64,000 nucleotides of DNA, from the NCBI RefSeq assembly GCF_900101115.1, contig NZ_FNFU01000015.1, positions 1 to 64,000 on the forward strand. The letters run 5' to 3'. The notes under the pieces were generated by a model. It saw nothing but the letters and a program-made list of their open reading frames with translations. It had not been told where the DNA came from and did not search any database. The position numbers and the translations under genes are program-made. Shown piece by piece: positions 6,931-15,635 of this stretch (its first letter is position 1; every line of letters begins with the position of its first letter). Origin of the DNA: Cryobacterium psychrotolerans. GTDB lineage: Bacteria > Actinomycetota > Actinomycetes > Actinomycetales > Microbacteriaceae.

Positions 6931-8451
6931 TCAGTCGACCAGCGTGGAGGCCAGGCGCGCGAGGCGCGCGACCGACTCCGTCTTGCCCAGGATCTCCATC
7001 GACTCGAACAGAGGCGGCGACACGCGCCGGCCGGAGACGGCCACCCGCAACGGTCCGAAGGCGACGCGGGGCTTGAGGCCCAGCCCGTCGATCAGCGTCT
7101 CGGTGAGCGTCGTGTGCACGCGGTCGGTGTTCCAGTCCGTCTCGGGGATGTCCAGGAGGGCGGCACTGGACGCGGCCAGGATCTCGCGGGCGTTCGCCGG
7201 GAGCGATTTGAGGGCATCCGCCTGGTATTCGAGCACGTCACCGGCGGTGAAGAGGAAGCCGAGCATGCCGGGCGCTTCGCCCAGCAGCGCGATGCGCTCC
7301 TGCACGAGGGGCGCTGCCGCCGTGAGGATGGCCTGCTCCTCGGCGCTGAGCGGCTCGCTGATGTCGCCGGCAGCGACGAGGTACGGAACGACCCGCTTCG
7401 CGAAGTCGGCGGGATCGAGCAGGCGGATGTGGTCACCGTTGATCGACTCGGCCTTCTTGAGGTCGAACCGGGCCGGGTTCGGCAGCACGTCGGCGACGTC
7501 GAACGCGGCGATCATCTCGTCGATCGAGAAGATGTCGCGGTCGCTGGCGAGCGACCAGCCGAGCAGCGAGAGGTAGTTGACGAGCCCCTCCGGGATGAAG
7601 CCGCGGGCGCGGTGGTGGAACAGGTTGGACTCGGGATCGCGCTTGGAGAGCTTCTTGTTGCCCTCGCCCATCACGTAGGGCAGGTGCCCGAAGCGCGGGA
7701 TGAAGGTGGTCAGCCCGATGTCGATCAGCGCGTGGTACAACGCGATCTGCCTGGGCGTGGAGGAGAGCAGGTCCTCGCCGCGCAGCACGTGCGTGACGCC
7801 CATCAGCGCGTCGTCGACGGGGTTCACGAACGGGTAGAGCGGATGCCCGTTGGGCCGCACCAGCACGAAGTCGCTGAACGAACCGGCCGGGAAGGTGATC
7901 TCGCCGCGGACCAGGTCGTCGAAGGAGGTGTCGCCGCCCGGCACCTTGAGGCGGAGCGCCGGCTTGCGGCCCTCTGCGCGGTAGGCGGCCTTCTGCTCCT
8001 CGGTCAGGTTGCGCTCGAAGTTGTCGTAGCCCGTCTTCGGGTCGCGGCCGAGCGAGACGTTGCGCAGCTCGATCTCCTCGCCGCTGGCGAAGCTCTCGTA
8101 GAGGTGGCCGGAGACCTTGAGCTGCTCGATCACATCGCGGTAGATGTCGTAGCGCTGCGACTGGCGGTACGGCGCGTGCGGTCCGCCAACGTCGACGCCC
8201 TCGTCCGAGTCGAGTCGCAGCCAGCGCAACGCGTCGAGCAGCTGCAGGTAGCTTTCCTCGGTGTCGCGGGCCGGATCCGTGTCCTCGACCCGGAAGATGA
8301 ACTTTCCGCCGGTGTGCCGGGCGTAGGCCCAGTTGAACAGGGCCGTGCGGATCAGCCCGACGTGCGGCGTTCCGGTGGGCGACGGGCAGAACCGAACACG
8401 GACATCGCTGCCGGTTGCGGTGGACACGGGGTATGAACTGGTCTCAGACAT
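6931..8451 (-). CDS. gltX: Glutamyl-tRNA synthetase (probably non-discriminating)
   Basis: The 506-residue class I synthetase has the HIGH-type motif as PHVGL (residues 29-33) inside [20 protein letters not shown], the [11 protein letters not shown] substrate segment, and KMSKS as KLSKR (267-271). It attaches Glu to tRNA-Glu and, in organisms without GlnRS, also to tRNA-Gln for later amidation. I placed the start at ATG 8451, giving MSETSSYP shortly before the catalytic core; the frame runs open upstream but is only Arg/Gly-rich shadow of the neighbouring LysR gene. The tRNA-Gln gene lies about 0.8 kb downstream on the same strand. Confidence 0.97.
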   Translation of the reverse strand: MSETSSYPVSTATGSDVRVRFCPSPTGTPHVGLIRTALFNWAYARHTGGKFIFRVEDTDPARDTEESYLQLLDALRWLRLDSDEGVDVGGPHAPYRQSQRYDIYRDVIEQLKVSGHLYESFASGEEIELRNVSLGRDPKTGYDNFERNLTEEQKAAYRAEGRKPALRLKVPGGDTSFDDLVRGEITFPAGSFSDFVLVRPNGHPLYPFVNPVDDALMGVTHVLRGEDLLSSTPRQIALYHALIDIGLTTFIPRFGHLPYVMGEGNKKLSKRDPESNLFHHRARGFIPEGLVNYLSLLGWSLASDRDIFSIDEMIAAFDVADVLPNPARFDLKKAESINGDHIRLLDPADFAKRVVPYLVAAGDISEPLSAEEQAILTAAAPLVQERIALLGEAPGMLGFLFTAGDVLEYQADALKSLPANAREILAASSAALLDIPETDWNTDRVHTTLTETLIDGLGLKPRVAFGPLRVAVSGRRVSPPLFESMEILGKTESVARLARLASTLVD

Positions 8452-8462
8452 CACCCCCGATT

Positions 8463-9443
8463 CTACGCGTCGTTCGCCCCGGCGCCGGGGACCGCGGAAT
8501 CGGGGGCCGACGGGTCGGGGGCCGCGAGCGCACCCAGCTGGCGCAGGGTCGCAGCGAGGGCCGGGACCCGGGTCGCCCCGGATGCGGTCACGGCGTGCAC
8601 CGTGCGCTGGTCCCGGCCGGTCGTCGGCCGGATCACGATCCCGGCACGGACGCCGACGGATTCGACGGCGAGCATCGGCAGCATCGCGACGCCGATCCCC
8701 GCCTCTACCAGGCCCAGCACGGCCGCCACGTTGTCGGTCTCGTAGGCGATGCGGGGCGCGAAACCCTGGCGGCCGCAGAGCTCGAGGAGGTGGCCGCGGC
8801 ACCGCGGGCATCCGCCGATCCAGTTCTCCTCGGCAAGGTCGCCGAGGTCGACGGCGTCGCGGCCGGCCAGCCGATGCGTCGTCGGCAGCACGAGCATCAT
8901 CTCGTCGCGCCGCAGGGCGGTCACGGCCAGCCCCTCCGTGCCGGCGCGGTGCGGGTCGACCCGGTCGCCGGGGTAGCTGAAGGTGATCGCCAGGTCAGCC
9001 CGATGCTCGCGGACCGCGGCGACGGCCTCCGGCGGCTCCGCTTCCAGGTAGGTGATCCGGATTCCGGGGTGCCGCTCCGCCATGACGGCGAGCAGCCTGG
9101 GGACGAGAGCCGCGGACGCCGAGGGGAACGCGGCCAGTCGCACCCGGCCGGCGCGCAGGCCCTGCAGCTCGGCCAGTTCCCCGGCCGCGGCCTCCAGGGC
9201 GCTGGTGACGGCGACCGCGTGCCTGGCGAGCACGCTCCCGGCCTCGGTGAGTCGCACCGTGCGCCCGACGCGCTCGATCACGGCCATCCCGAGACGTTGT
9301 TCGAGTCGCTTGAGCTGCTGGCTGACGGCGGGCTGGCTGTAGCCGAGCGCGATCGCGGCGGCGGTGATCGAACCGTGCTCGGCCAGCGCGCGGACGACGC
9401 GCAGCGAGTGGGAGTCAAGATCGGACGGAGCGATGCGGGGCAT
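8463..9443 (-). CDS. LysR-family transcriptional regulator
   Basis: The 326-residue protein has the LysR winged helix at its N-terminus ([20 protein letters not shown], then [18 protein letters not shown]) and a two-lobed effector domain. The effector domain contains [19 protein letters not shown], with three Cys in a short stretch. The ATG at 9443 places the HTH at the family-typical distance. The gene is divergent from a class V aminotransferase gene at 9539, with 95 bp between, which is the usual arrangement of a LysR regulator and its target. The effector is unknown. Confidence 0.9.
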   Translation of the reverse strand: MPRIAPSDLDSHSLRVVRALAEHGSITAAAIALGYSQPAVSQQLKRLEQRLGMAVIERVGRTVRLTEAGSVLARHAVAVTSALEAAAGELAELQGLRAGRVRLAAFPSASAALVPRLLAVMAERHPGIRITYLEAEPPEAVAAVREHRADLAITFSYPGDRVDPHRAGTEGLAVTALRRDEMMLVLPTTHRLAGRDAVDLGDLAEENWIGGCPRCRGHLLELCGRQGFAPRIAYETDNVAAVLGLVEAGIGVAMLPMLAVESVGVRAGIVIRPTTGRDQRTVHAVTASGATRVPALAATLRQLGALAAPDPSAPDSAVPGAGANDA

Positions 9444-9472
9444 CTGCGAAGAATAGCCGATGACGAATAACG

Positions 9473-9491
9473 GATGCTTATGCTTTGCATC
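9473..9491. promoter_or_regulatory. Candidate LysR-binding dyad
   Basis: GATGC and GCATC form a dyad with a 9-bp spacer in the 95-bp region between the divergent LysR and aminotransferase genes. Arm length and position fit a LysR recognition site, but the arms are short. Confidence 0.35.
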
Positions 9492-9538
9492 GATCACTGG
9501 TCATTGTTGAATGGATGGCCCGGGCGCAGGCTTGACGT

Positions 9539-10687
9539 ATGGACCCCGCACCATCCCCCACCGTCCCGCCCCCCGGCACCGCCATGCCCTCCGCCACCAT
9601 TCCGCCCTCCGCGGGCATCGCAGCGTCCGGCCCGCGTGCCCGGCTCGGTGTCCGCGAGGCGCGCGGCCGGTTCAGCGGCGGGCGCGGCTACCTCGCCGCG
9701 TGCACGCTGGGCCTGCCGACCCGGGAGACCCTCGCTGCCATGCGGGCCGACGCCGAGGAGTGGTCGCTCGGCCGGGCCGACGCCGCAAGGTACGGCGCGG
9801 TGGTCGAGCGGGTTCGGTCGGGGTATGCGGGCCTGGTGAGCGTGCCCGTCGGCGCCGTCGCGATCGGCTCGCAGGCATCCGTCATGGCCGGACTTGTCGC
9901 GGCGAGCGTGCCGGACGGCGCCGAGGTGCTGTGCGTCGACGGCGACTTCAGCTCGATGGTGTTCCCGTTCCTCAGCCAGCGGCACCGCGGGGTGACCGTG
10001 CGCCATGTGCCCCTCGGCGAGCTGGCCGGGAGCATCACTGCGAACACGTGGCTCGTCGCCTGGTCGCTCGTGCAGTCGGCCACAGGAGCGATCGCCAACA
10101 CGGAGGCCATCGTGGCGGCCGCGCACCGGTCAGGCACGTTCACCCTGTGCGATACGACGCAGGCGGCCGGCTGGATGCCCGTCGACGCGTCGCGGTTCGA
10201 CGCGACGATCTGCCACAGCTATAAGTGGCTGTGCGCTCCGCGCGGGGCGGCCTTCCTCACCGTGAGCGCGCGGCTGGCCGAAGAGCTCAACCCCGCGCAG
10301 GCCGGCTGGTACGCCGGCGAGTCGCCCTGGGCATCCTGTTACGGCCCGGAGATGAACCTCGCGACCGACGCCCGCCGCTTCGACGTCTCCCCGGCGTGGC
10401 CGGCCTGGGTGGGCGCCGAACCCGCGATCGAGCTGTTCCGGAGCCTCGACCTGGCCGAGGTCCGCGCCCACGCCGTGGGGCTCGGCGACGCGCTCTGCGA
10501 CGGCCTGGGGATCGACCGGCTCGGCCAGGCCATCGTGAGCTGGCCGGATGCCGACGGCCAGGGCCTCGGGCGCCTCACCGCCGCGGGGCTGGTCGCGTCC
10601 GGTCGCGCCGGCCGTGCCCGCGTGGCGTTCCACCTCTGGAACGACGAGGACGACGTCGCCGACGCGCTGACGGCCCTCGGCCGCTGA
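9539..10687 (+). CDS. Class V PLP-dependent aminotransferase/cysteine desulfurase-like enzyme
   Basis: The 382-residue fold-type I PLP enzyme has its Schiff-base lysine in CHSYKWLCAPRG (K229) and the cofactor-binding segment TLCDTTQAAGWMPVD shortly before. This pattern is seen in kynureninase, isopenicillin-N epimerase-like and selenocysteine-lyase-like proteins. The first ~30 residues are Pro/Ala-rich and probably unstructured; a later start is possible. It is divergent from a LysR gene that likely controls it. Substrate unknown. Confidence 0.85.
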   Translation: MDPAPSPTVPPPGTAMPSATIPPSAGIAASGPRARLGVREARGRFSGGRGYLAACTLGLPTRETLAAMRADAEEWSLGRADAARYGAVVERVRSGYAGLVSVPVGAVAIGSQASVMAGLVAASVPDGAEVLCVDGDFSSMVFPFLSQRHRGVTVRHVPLGELAGSITANTWLVAWSLVQSATGAIANTEAIVAAAHRSGTFTLCDTTQAAGWMPVDASRFDATICHSYKWLCAPRGAAFLTVSARLAEELNPAQAGWYAGESPWASCYGPEMNLATDARRFDVSPAWPAWVGAEPAIELFRSLDLAEVRAHAVGLGDALCDGLGIDRLGQAIVSWPDADGQGLGRLTAAGLVASGRAGRARVAFHLWNDEDDVADALTALGR

Positions 10688-10713
10688 CTGGCCGCTGGCT
10701 GGCCGCTGGCCAT

Positions 10714-10745
10714 GCTCCTGACCGGCTCGCAAGCCGGTCAGGAGC
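10714..10745. terminator. Bidirectional hairpin between convergent genes
   Basis: GCTCCTGACCGGCT and AGCCGGTCAGGAGC pair perfectly over 14 bp around a CGCA loop. It lies in the 62 bp between the convergent aminotransferase and DJ-1/PfpI genes. There is no U-tract, as is common for high-GC actinobacterial terminators. Confidence 0.7.
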
Positions 10746-10749
10746 TGAA

Positions 10750-11457
10750 TCAGGCCTGAGCGGCAACGGCCTTGATGATCGCCGTGGCGAGAGCGGCGGA
10801 GGAGGCGGGGTTCTGACCCGTGTACAGGTTCCGGTCGATCTCCATGTGCTCGCCCCAGGGTGCCCCGGCGACGAAGTCGGCTCCGAGTTCGACCAGGCGG
10901 CTCTGCACGAGCCAGGGCGCCTTCGGGGCAAGCCCGCCCAGTGTCTCTTCCTCGTCGGTGAACCCGGTCATCCGGTAGCCGGTGAACGGCCAGGTTCCGT
11001 CGTCGCGACGCGCGGCGAGAAGTGCTGCCGGGGCGTGGCACAGCACACCGAGGATGCGACCCGAGTCGAGGGCCTCGGTCAGGATGCGGCCGGAGACTGC
11101 GTCGACCGCGAGGTCTTCCATCGGGCCGTGGCCGCCGGGGTAGAAGACGACGTCGTAGTCGGTGACGACGACATCGGAGATCGAGCGCGGCTCGTCGAGC
11201 TCGGAGCCGATCGACCCGAGATAGTCGACGATTTCGGCGGCCCGATCGACTCCTCCGGCGGCCTGGGGAGACAGGCTGCCGGCGTCGATGGTCGGGGCGA
11301 CCCCGCCCGGGGTCGCGATCGTGATCTGCCAGCCGGCATCCGCGAACTGCCGGTGCGGCTCGGCGAGCTCCTCGGCCCAGTAACCGGTCGGGTGCAGCGT
11401 GCCGTCGTTGAGGGTCCAGTGGTCAGCGGCACTGACGACGAAAAGTACGGAATTCAT
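10750..11457 (-). CDS. DJ-1/PfpI-family protein (Hsp31/glyoxalase III-like)
   Basis: The 235-residue protein has the class I glutamine amidotransferase-like fold: FYPGGHGPMEDL and the nucleophile elbow ILGVLCHAPAALL with Cys140. A Glu-containing TGYWAEELAEP near the N-terminus is typical of Hsp31-like glyoxalase III or chaperone members. These proteins convert methylglyoxal to lactate or repair glycated proteins, but the specific activity here is inferred. The stop is 43 bp upstream-side of the MDR reductase gene on the same strand, so the two genes may form a carbonyl-stress unit under the TetR at 12626. Confidence 0.85.
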   Translation of the reverse strand: MNSVLFVVSAADHWTLNDGTLHPTGYWAEELAEPHRQFADAGWQITIATPGGVAPTIDAGSLSPQAAGGVDRAAEIVDYLGSIGSELDEPRSISDVVVTDYDVVFYPGGHGPMEDLAVDAVSGRILTEALDSGRILGVLCHAPAALLAARRDDGTWPFTGYRMTGFTDEEETLGGLAPKAPWLVQSRLVELGADFVAGAPWGEHMEIDRNLYTGQNPASSAALATAIIKAVAAQA

Positions 11458-11499
11458 GGGTTCTCCAAAGTGGTCTGGGGTGGATGAGTTGAGCGCGGT

Positions 11500-12513
11500 T
11501 TAGGCCGTGCGGACGACCATCTTGCCGGTGTTCTCGCCGCGCATCAGACCGAGGAATGCCCGGGCCGTGTTGTCGATCCCGTCGACGACGGTCTCGTCGA
11601 AGACGACCTCGCCGTTCGCGAGCCAGCCGGACATGTCGGCGGAGAAGGCCGGGAAGTGCTGCACGTAGTTGCCGACGGTGAACCCCTTCAGGCTCAGTCC
11701 GCGGGTGATGATGTTGGACATGTTGCGCGGTCCGGCGGGGGCATCGGTGCTGTTGTACAGCGAGATTGCGCCGCACAGCGCGGCCCGGCCGCCGTTGTTG
11801 AACGCCCCTAGCGCGGCTTCGAGGTGGTCGCCTCCGACATTGTCGAAGTACACGTCGATGCCCTCGGGTGCCGCGGCGGCGAGCTGGTTGGCGAGCGAGC
11901 CGTCCTTGTAGTTGAATGCGTCGTCGAAGCCGTACTTCTCGGTCAGGAGCGCGACCTTCTCGGCCGAGCCGGCGGAGCCGATCACGCGCCCGGCGCCCTT
12001 GAGCCTCGCGATCTGCCCGACCATGGTGCCGACGGCCCCGGCCGCACCGGACACGAACACCGTGTCGCCTTCCTTGAGGCCGGCGATCTCGAGCAGGCCG
12101 ACGTACGCGGTGAGGGCGGTCATGCCGAGCACGCCGAGATAGGCGGAGAGTGGGACGCCTGGGATTTCGGGGACAACGCGGAACCCGGAGGCATCCTCCT
12201 GCACCAGGTCGCGCCAGCCGTGCTGGTGCACGACCACGTCGCCGACGGCGACGGCGTCAGAGGCGGATGCGATCACCCGGCCGACGGCCCCGCCGGTCAT
12301 GGTCGCGCCGAGCGCGTAGGGCGCAGCGTAGGACTTGGCGTCGTTCATCCGTCCGCGCATGTAGGGGTCGACCGAGACGAACTCGTTGGCCACGCGCACC
12401 TGGCCCGGAGCGAGGTCGGGCAGGGTCACCTGCACCGTGCGGAAGTCGGCGGCGGTGGGCCAGCCGACCGGGCGGGCGACGAGCTGGGTCTGGGTGCTGA
12501 TGGATGAGGCCAT
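11500..12513 (-). CDS. NADP-dependent MDR oxidoreductase (CurA/prostaglandin-reductase-like)
   Basis: The 337-residue protein belongs to the zinc-independent medium-chain reductases: VSVDPYMRGRMNDAKSY in the substrate site, GMTALTAYVGLLEIAG, and the nucleotide-binding VFVSGAAGAVGTMVGQIA. These enzymes reduce the C=C bond of enones and alkenals with NADPH. No zinc-ligand Cys/His set is present. It is divergent from the TetR gene, and an 18-bp perfect palindrome lies between them, so repression by that TetR is likely. Confidence 0.9.
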   Translation of the reverse strand: MASSISTQTQLVARPVGWPTAADFRTVQVTLPDLAPGQVRVANEFVSVDPYMRGRMNDAKSYAAPYALGATMTGGAVGRVIASASDAVAVGDVVVHQHGWRDLVQEDASGFRVVPEIPGVPLSAYLGVLGMTALTAYVGLLEIAGLKEGDTVFVSGAAGAVGTMVGQIARLKGAGRVIGSAGSAEKVALLTEKYGFDDAFNYKDGSLANQLAAAAPEGIDVYFDNVGGDHLEAALGAFNNGGRAALCGAISLYNSTDAPAGPRNMSNIITRGLSLKGFTVGNYVQHFPAFSADMSGWLANGEVVFDETVVDGIDNTARAFLGLMRGENTGKMVVRTA

Positions 12514-12562
12514 GGATGACTCCTCTGTTGCGTGTGGAACGAAGGTGTTTTTGGAACGACTG

Positions 12563-12580
12563 GTCCACTATATAGTGGAC
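12563..12580. promoter_or_regulatory. Perfect 18-bp palindrome, probable TetR operator
   Basis: GTCCACTATATAGTGGAC is a perfect palindrome 49 bp from the reductase start and 45 bp from the TetR start. The TATA-rich centre could overlap a -10 element of either gene, so binding would repress both. Confidence 0.8.
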
Positions 12581-12625
12581 TGAGCGATACACAAACTGAA
12601 CGAGACACGAACAGGAGGGCTCACC

Positions 12626-13309
12626 GTGGGACGGATCCAGGCATTCGACACCGTCGCCGTCGTTCAGGCCGCGCGCGACCTGTTCTGGGACAAAGGCTAC
12701 GAGGCGACCTCGCTCGCCGACCTGGAGGCGGCGACCGGGCTGGCTCGATCGAGCCTCTATCACGCCTTCGGCAGCAAGCGCGGGCTCTTCGACGCGGCGG
12801 TTGCGGACTACCTCGATACGGTCATCCGGCCCAGGCTGCAGGTGTTGCTGACCGGCGCGACCGACACGAGCGCACTGCTCGCGTACCTCGACGGGCTGCG
12901 TCTCGCGGTGCAGAGGCGCGCGGACGCCTCAGACGGCTCGGACAGCCCGGACGGCTCCCGCGGCTCGAACAACTCGGGCGACTCCCGCGGCTCGGGCAAC
13001 TCCCCCACGCGCGGCTGCCTTCTCATCAATTGCGCTGCAGGCCTGGCCGCCCATGACGACCCCGCCCGCGAGGTCGTCGACGGATACCGGGCCGAACTCG
13101 TGGCCGCGCTCAAGCATGCCCTCCTCTCGGCCGGGGCCGGGCAGCCCTTCCAGCCGACGCTCGTCGATGAGCGAGCGCGAACCCTCGCCTCCTTCACGAT
13201 GAGCGCCATGCTTCTCGCCCGGGTCAACCCGGACGAATCGGCAGCACTTCTGGAAACGGCATCCGGCCTGGTGCGGTCCTGGATGCCCGAGGTCGGGTCG
13301 ACGGCGTAG
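12626..13309 (+). CDS. TetR/AcrR-family regulator with a Ser/Gly/Asp-rich insertion
   Basis: The 227-residue protein begins with a clear TetR helix-turn-helix (YEATSLADLEAATGLARSSL, then YHAFGSKRGLFDAAV). The ligand domain carries the typical GCLLINCAAGLAAHDDP motif. Between LRLAVQRR and that motif there is a ~25-residue low-complexity insertion (DASDGSDSPDGSRGSNNS...) built from partly repeated DNA. It starts at GTG 12626 behind AGGAGG. It probably represses the divergent MDR reductase and itself through the palindrome at 12563. The inducer is likely an electrophile, but this is only inferred from the target. Confidence 0.9.
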   Translation: MGRIQAFDTVAVVQAARDLFWDKGYEATSLADLEAATGLARSSLYHAFGSKRGLFDAAVADYLDTVIRPRLQVLLTGATDTSALLAYLDGLRLAVQRRADASDGSDSPDGSRGSNNSGDSRGSGNSPTRGCLLINCAAGLAAHDDPAREVVDGYRAELVAALKHALLSAGAGQPFQPTLVDERARTLASFTMSAMLLARVNPDESAALLETASGLVRSWMPEVGSTA

Positions 13310-13463
13310 CCCCGAGTTGGCCGGAGGCGGCAGCCCGGTCTGCCGGGCCCGTCGGCCACTCCTCCACAGCCGCCGATCAGGCGGAGTTATCCACAGGAAT
13401 TACGGGCTTGACCGGGTTATTCAGTCGTCGAGGAATGTCAGTGGGTACCCGGAGAATAGCTGC

Positions 13464-14714
13464 ATGGACCCCCGCAATGCGCTCCAGCTGGCCTCCGTCG
13501 GCGACATCGTCGATGCGGTCGTCGCGGCGGATCGGCTGCTCGCGACGGTGAGCGCCCACCGGGCTGAACTCATCGACGAGGCGCGGCGGCGAAGCGAGCT
13601 GAGCGAAGCGACAACCGCCCGGCCGGCGGGCGCCCGGTGGGACGCCCGCACCATGGCGCGACGCGAGCTCCTGTCCGAGCTTGCCTGCGCACTCCGTCTC
13701 CCCCAGCGCAGCATGGAAACCCTGCTTGCCGAGAGCGAGGCCCTGGTGCACGAGTTGCCGGCCACCATGTCGGCGCTTCGCGCGGGCGAGATCAGCTACC
13801 GGCACGCGAAGGCCATGATCGATCACGCGGGGTCGCTCCCCGCCGAATCACGGAAGGAGTTCGAGGAGGCCCTGCTGCCGCAAGCGAGTCGGCTCACCGT
13901 CGCCAAGTTCGACGGCACGGCGCGAAAGGCCAGGGAGCGCACTCATCCCGAGACGATCAGCACGAGGCACGAGAAATGCGCCGGCGACAGGGCTGTGCAG
14001 CTCGTGCCCGCCCGCGACGGAATGGCCTGGTTGAACGCATACCTGCCCACCGCCACCGCGCACTCCATCTACAACCGGATCAGCGATCTCGCGATCAGTC
14101 TCCAACGGCCCGACGAGACGCGCACCCTCACCCAGCTCAGGGCCGACGTGCTGTCCGAGCTGCTGATCGACGGTGTCGGTGCGCCCGGCACTCCGTCCGC
14201 CGGCCTCGGCCAGGGCGTCCGCGCTACGGTGCTGATCACCGTTCCGGTCATGACCCTCCTCGGCCACAGCGAGGAACCCGGCCACCTCGAAGGCTACGGA
14301 CCGATCGACCCGGAAACCGCCAGGCGCCTGGCCGCGAAGGCGCCCAGCTTCATACGCATCCTCACCCACCCCGAGACCGGATGTGTGCTGTCGGTCGGCC
14401 GATCCCGCTACAAGGTGCCCAAAGACCTCCGCCGCTGGCTCAGGGTGCGCGACGAAACCTGCCGGTTCCCCGGCTGCAACCGCAGTGCCTCCCGCTGCGA
14501 CATCGACCATGGCCTCGACTGGCAGTTCGGCGGGCGCACCGACTCCGACAACCTGGCCAATCTCTGCCCACCCGATCACGATCTGAAAAGCGAGACCGGC
14601 TGGAGCGTCAAACACGCCAGGGACGGCACCCTGAACTGGACCTCCCCCGGCGGCCGAACGTACAGCACCGACCCCGCGACCCCGATGGGGCCCGCCCCGC
14701 CCCCGCCGTTCTAG
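13464..14714 (+). CDS. DUF222 / HNH endonuclease-domain protein
   Basis: The 416-residue protein has an alpha-helical DUF222 N-terminal part and a C-terminal HNH domain: CRFPGCNRSASRCDIDHGLDWQFGG, then TDSDNLANLCPPDHDLK. The Zn-binding Cys pairs and the DIDH metal site are present; the usual final His-His is Asp-His here. Such genes occur in many copies in actinobacterial genomes, sometimes linked to mobile DNA, and their role is not established. The start ATG 13464 follows GGAGA. The gene ends before a large hairpin that separates it from the convergent FAH-like gene. Confidence 0.9.
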   Translation: MDPRNALQLASVGDIVDAVVAADRLLATVSAHRAELIDEARRRSELSEATTARPAGARWDARTMARRELLSELACALRLPQRSMETLLAESEALVHELPATMSALRAGEISYRHAKAMIDHAGSLPAESRKEFEEALLPQASRLTVAKFDGTARKARERTHPETISTRHEKCAGDRAVQLVPARDGMAWLNAYLPTATAHSIYNRISDLAISLQRPDETRTLTQLRADVLSELLIDGVGAPGTPSAGLGQGVRATVLITVPVMTLLGHSEEPGHLEGYGPIDPETARRLAAKAPSFIRILTHPETGCVLSVGRSRYKVPKDLRRWLRVRDETCRFPGCNRSASRCDIDHGLDWQFGGRTDSDNLANLCPPDHDLKSETGWSVKHARDGTLNWTSPGGRTYSTDPATPMGPAPPPPF

Positions 14715-14736
14715 GCCTCGCCGGCTCCTGCACTCC

Positions 14737-14803
14737 CTCGCCGAACCGTGAGTTTGGCACCTTCCCGAGCACAACGAAGGTGCCGAACTCACGGTTCGGC
14801 GAG
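14737..14803. repeat. Long intergenic hairpin (28-bp arms, 11-nt loop)
   Basis: Arms at 14737-14764 and 14776-14803 pair over 28 bp with one G-U. The inner end is ACCTTC, an 11-nt loop, then GAAGGT. The same core with the same loop length occurs at 45770-45816. It lies between convergent genes and may act as a bidirectional terminator, but it is much longer than needed. Confidence 0.85.
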
Positions 14804-14838
14804 AGGGCGAGAGGGCGAGAGGGCGAGAGGCGAGAGGA
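14801..14838. repeat. Short tandem repeat, unit GAGAGGGC
   Basis: Three full GAGAGGGC copies (14801-14824) are followed by shortened copies GAGAGGC and GAGAGG. The array abuts the right arm of the hairpin and lies 30 bp from the stop of the FAH-like gene. It is likely a slippage product. Confidence 0.7.
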
Positions 14839-14867
14839 GGTAGGAGGTTGGATGTAGGAGGGCGGGG

Positions 14868-15635
14868 CTACCGCGCGCGGCGCACCGGGTTCGACAGCGT
14901 GCCGATGCCCGGGATCTCGACCAGGACGGTGTCGCCGTCGGCGATGGCCCGGGAACGACCGGACGCGCCGGTCAGGATGACGTCGCCGGGCAGCATCGTG
15001 AAGACGCCCGAGACGAAGGAGACGAGCTCCGCGATCGAGTGGCGCATCAGTGCGATGTCGTCGCTCTGCACGTCCTCGCCGTTGACCTGGCCACGGATGA
15101 CCGCCGCCGCGGCGTCGAACTCGGTGTCAATGACCGGCCCGAGGGGGCAGAACGAGTCGAAGCCCTTCGCCCTGGCCGGCTGCCCGTCGCGCTCCTGCAA
15201 CTCGTGCGCGGTGACGTCGATCCCCACCGTGTAGCCGAGGATCACGTCTGCGGCCTGCTCGACCGGCACATTCTTCGCGATCTTGCCGATGACGATCCCG
15301 AGCACGCCTTCGGCCCGCACGTCGTTCACTCCGGCCGGGAGCACGATCGGGTCGCCGGGTCCGACGACGGCGGTGTTCGGCTTGAGGAACAGCACCGGTT
15401 CGCCCGGCTCCCCGTCCGCCTTCTCGTGCGCAGTGAGGAACGCGGCATTGGCCACCCCGACGATCTTCGACCGCGGGATCACCGGGACGAGCAGGCGCAC
15501 GTCGTGCAGCGCCACCCGCTCCCCCGTCGGGTCGTAGCCGGCGAACATCGGATCGCCCTTGAGCACGACGAGTTCGTCCTCATCGACGATGCCGAACGCG
15601 ATGATCTCCCCGCGGCTGAACCGCGCGATCTTCAT
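14868..15635 (-). CDS. Fumarylacetoacetate hydrolase (FAH)-family protein with altered active site
   Basis: The 255-residue protein has the FAH fold: EPVLFLKPNTAVVGPGDPI, the central GVLGIVIGK, GYTVGIDVTAHELQERDGQ, and RAKGFDSFCPLGP. Position after leuB/ilvE and upstream of gltX corresponds to the C. glutamicum oxaloacetate decarboxylase-like FAH gene (from memory). However, the family's metal-binding HYEGEL reads RAEGVL here (second Glu is Val, codon GTG), NDVTARD reads IDVTAHE, and the NYxxH segment is not recognisable. The fold seems kept but the usual hydrolase/decarboxylase chemistry is doubtful. Its ATG overlaps the ilvE stop (ATGA), so translation is coupled to leuB-ilvE. Confidence 0.85.
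   Translation of the reverse strand: MKIARFSRGEIIAFGIVDEDELVVLKGDPMFAGYDPTGERVALHDVRLLVPVIPRSKIVGVANAAFLTAHEKADGEPGEPVLFLKPNTAVVGPGDPIVLPAGVNDVRAEGVLGIVIGKIAKNVPVEQAADVILGYTVGIDVTAHELQERDGQPARAKGFDSFCPLGPVIDTEFDAAAAVIRGQVNGEDVQSDDIALMRHSIAELVSFVSGVFTMLPGDVILTGASGRSRAIADGDTVLVEIPGIGTLSNPVRRAR

Noticed and set aside
6304-8436. A 710-codon plus-strand frame opposite gltX
   Set aside because: Antisense shadow of gltX and its neighbour; composition is Arg/Gly/Val/Asp-rich without motifs.
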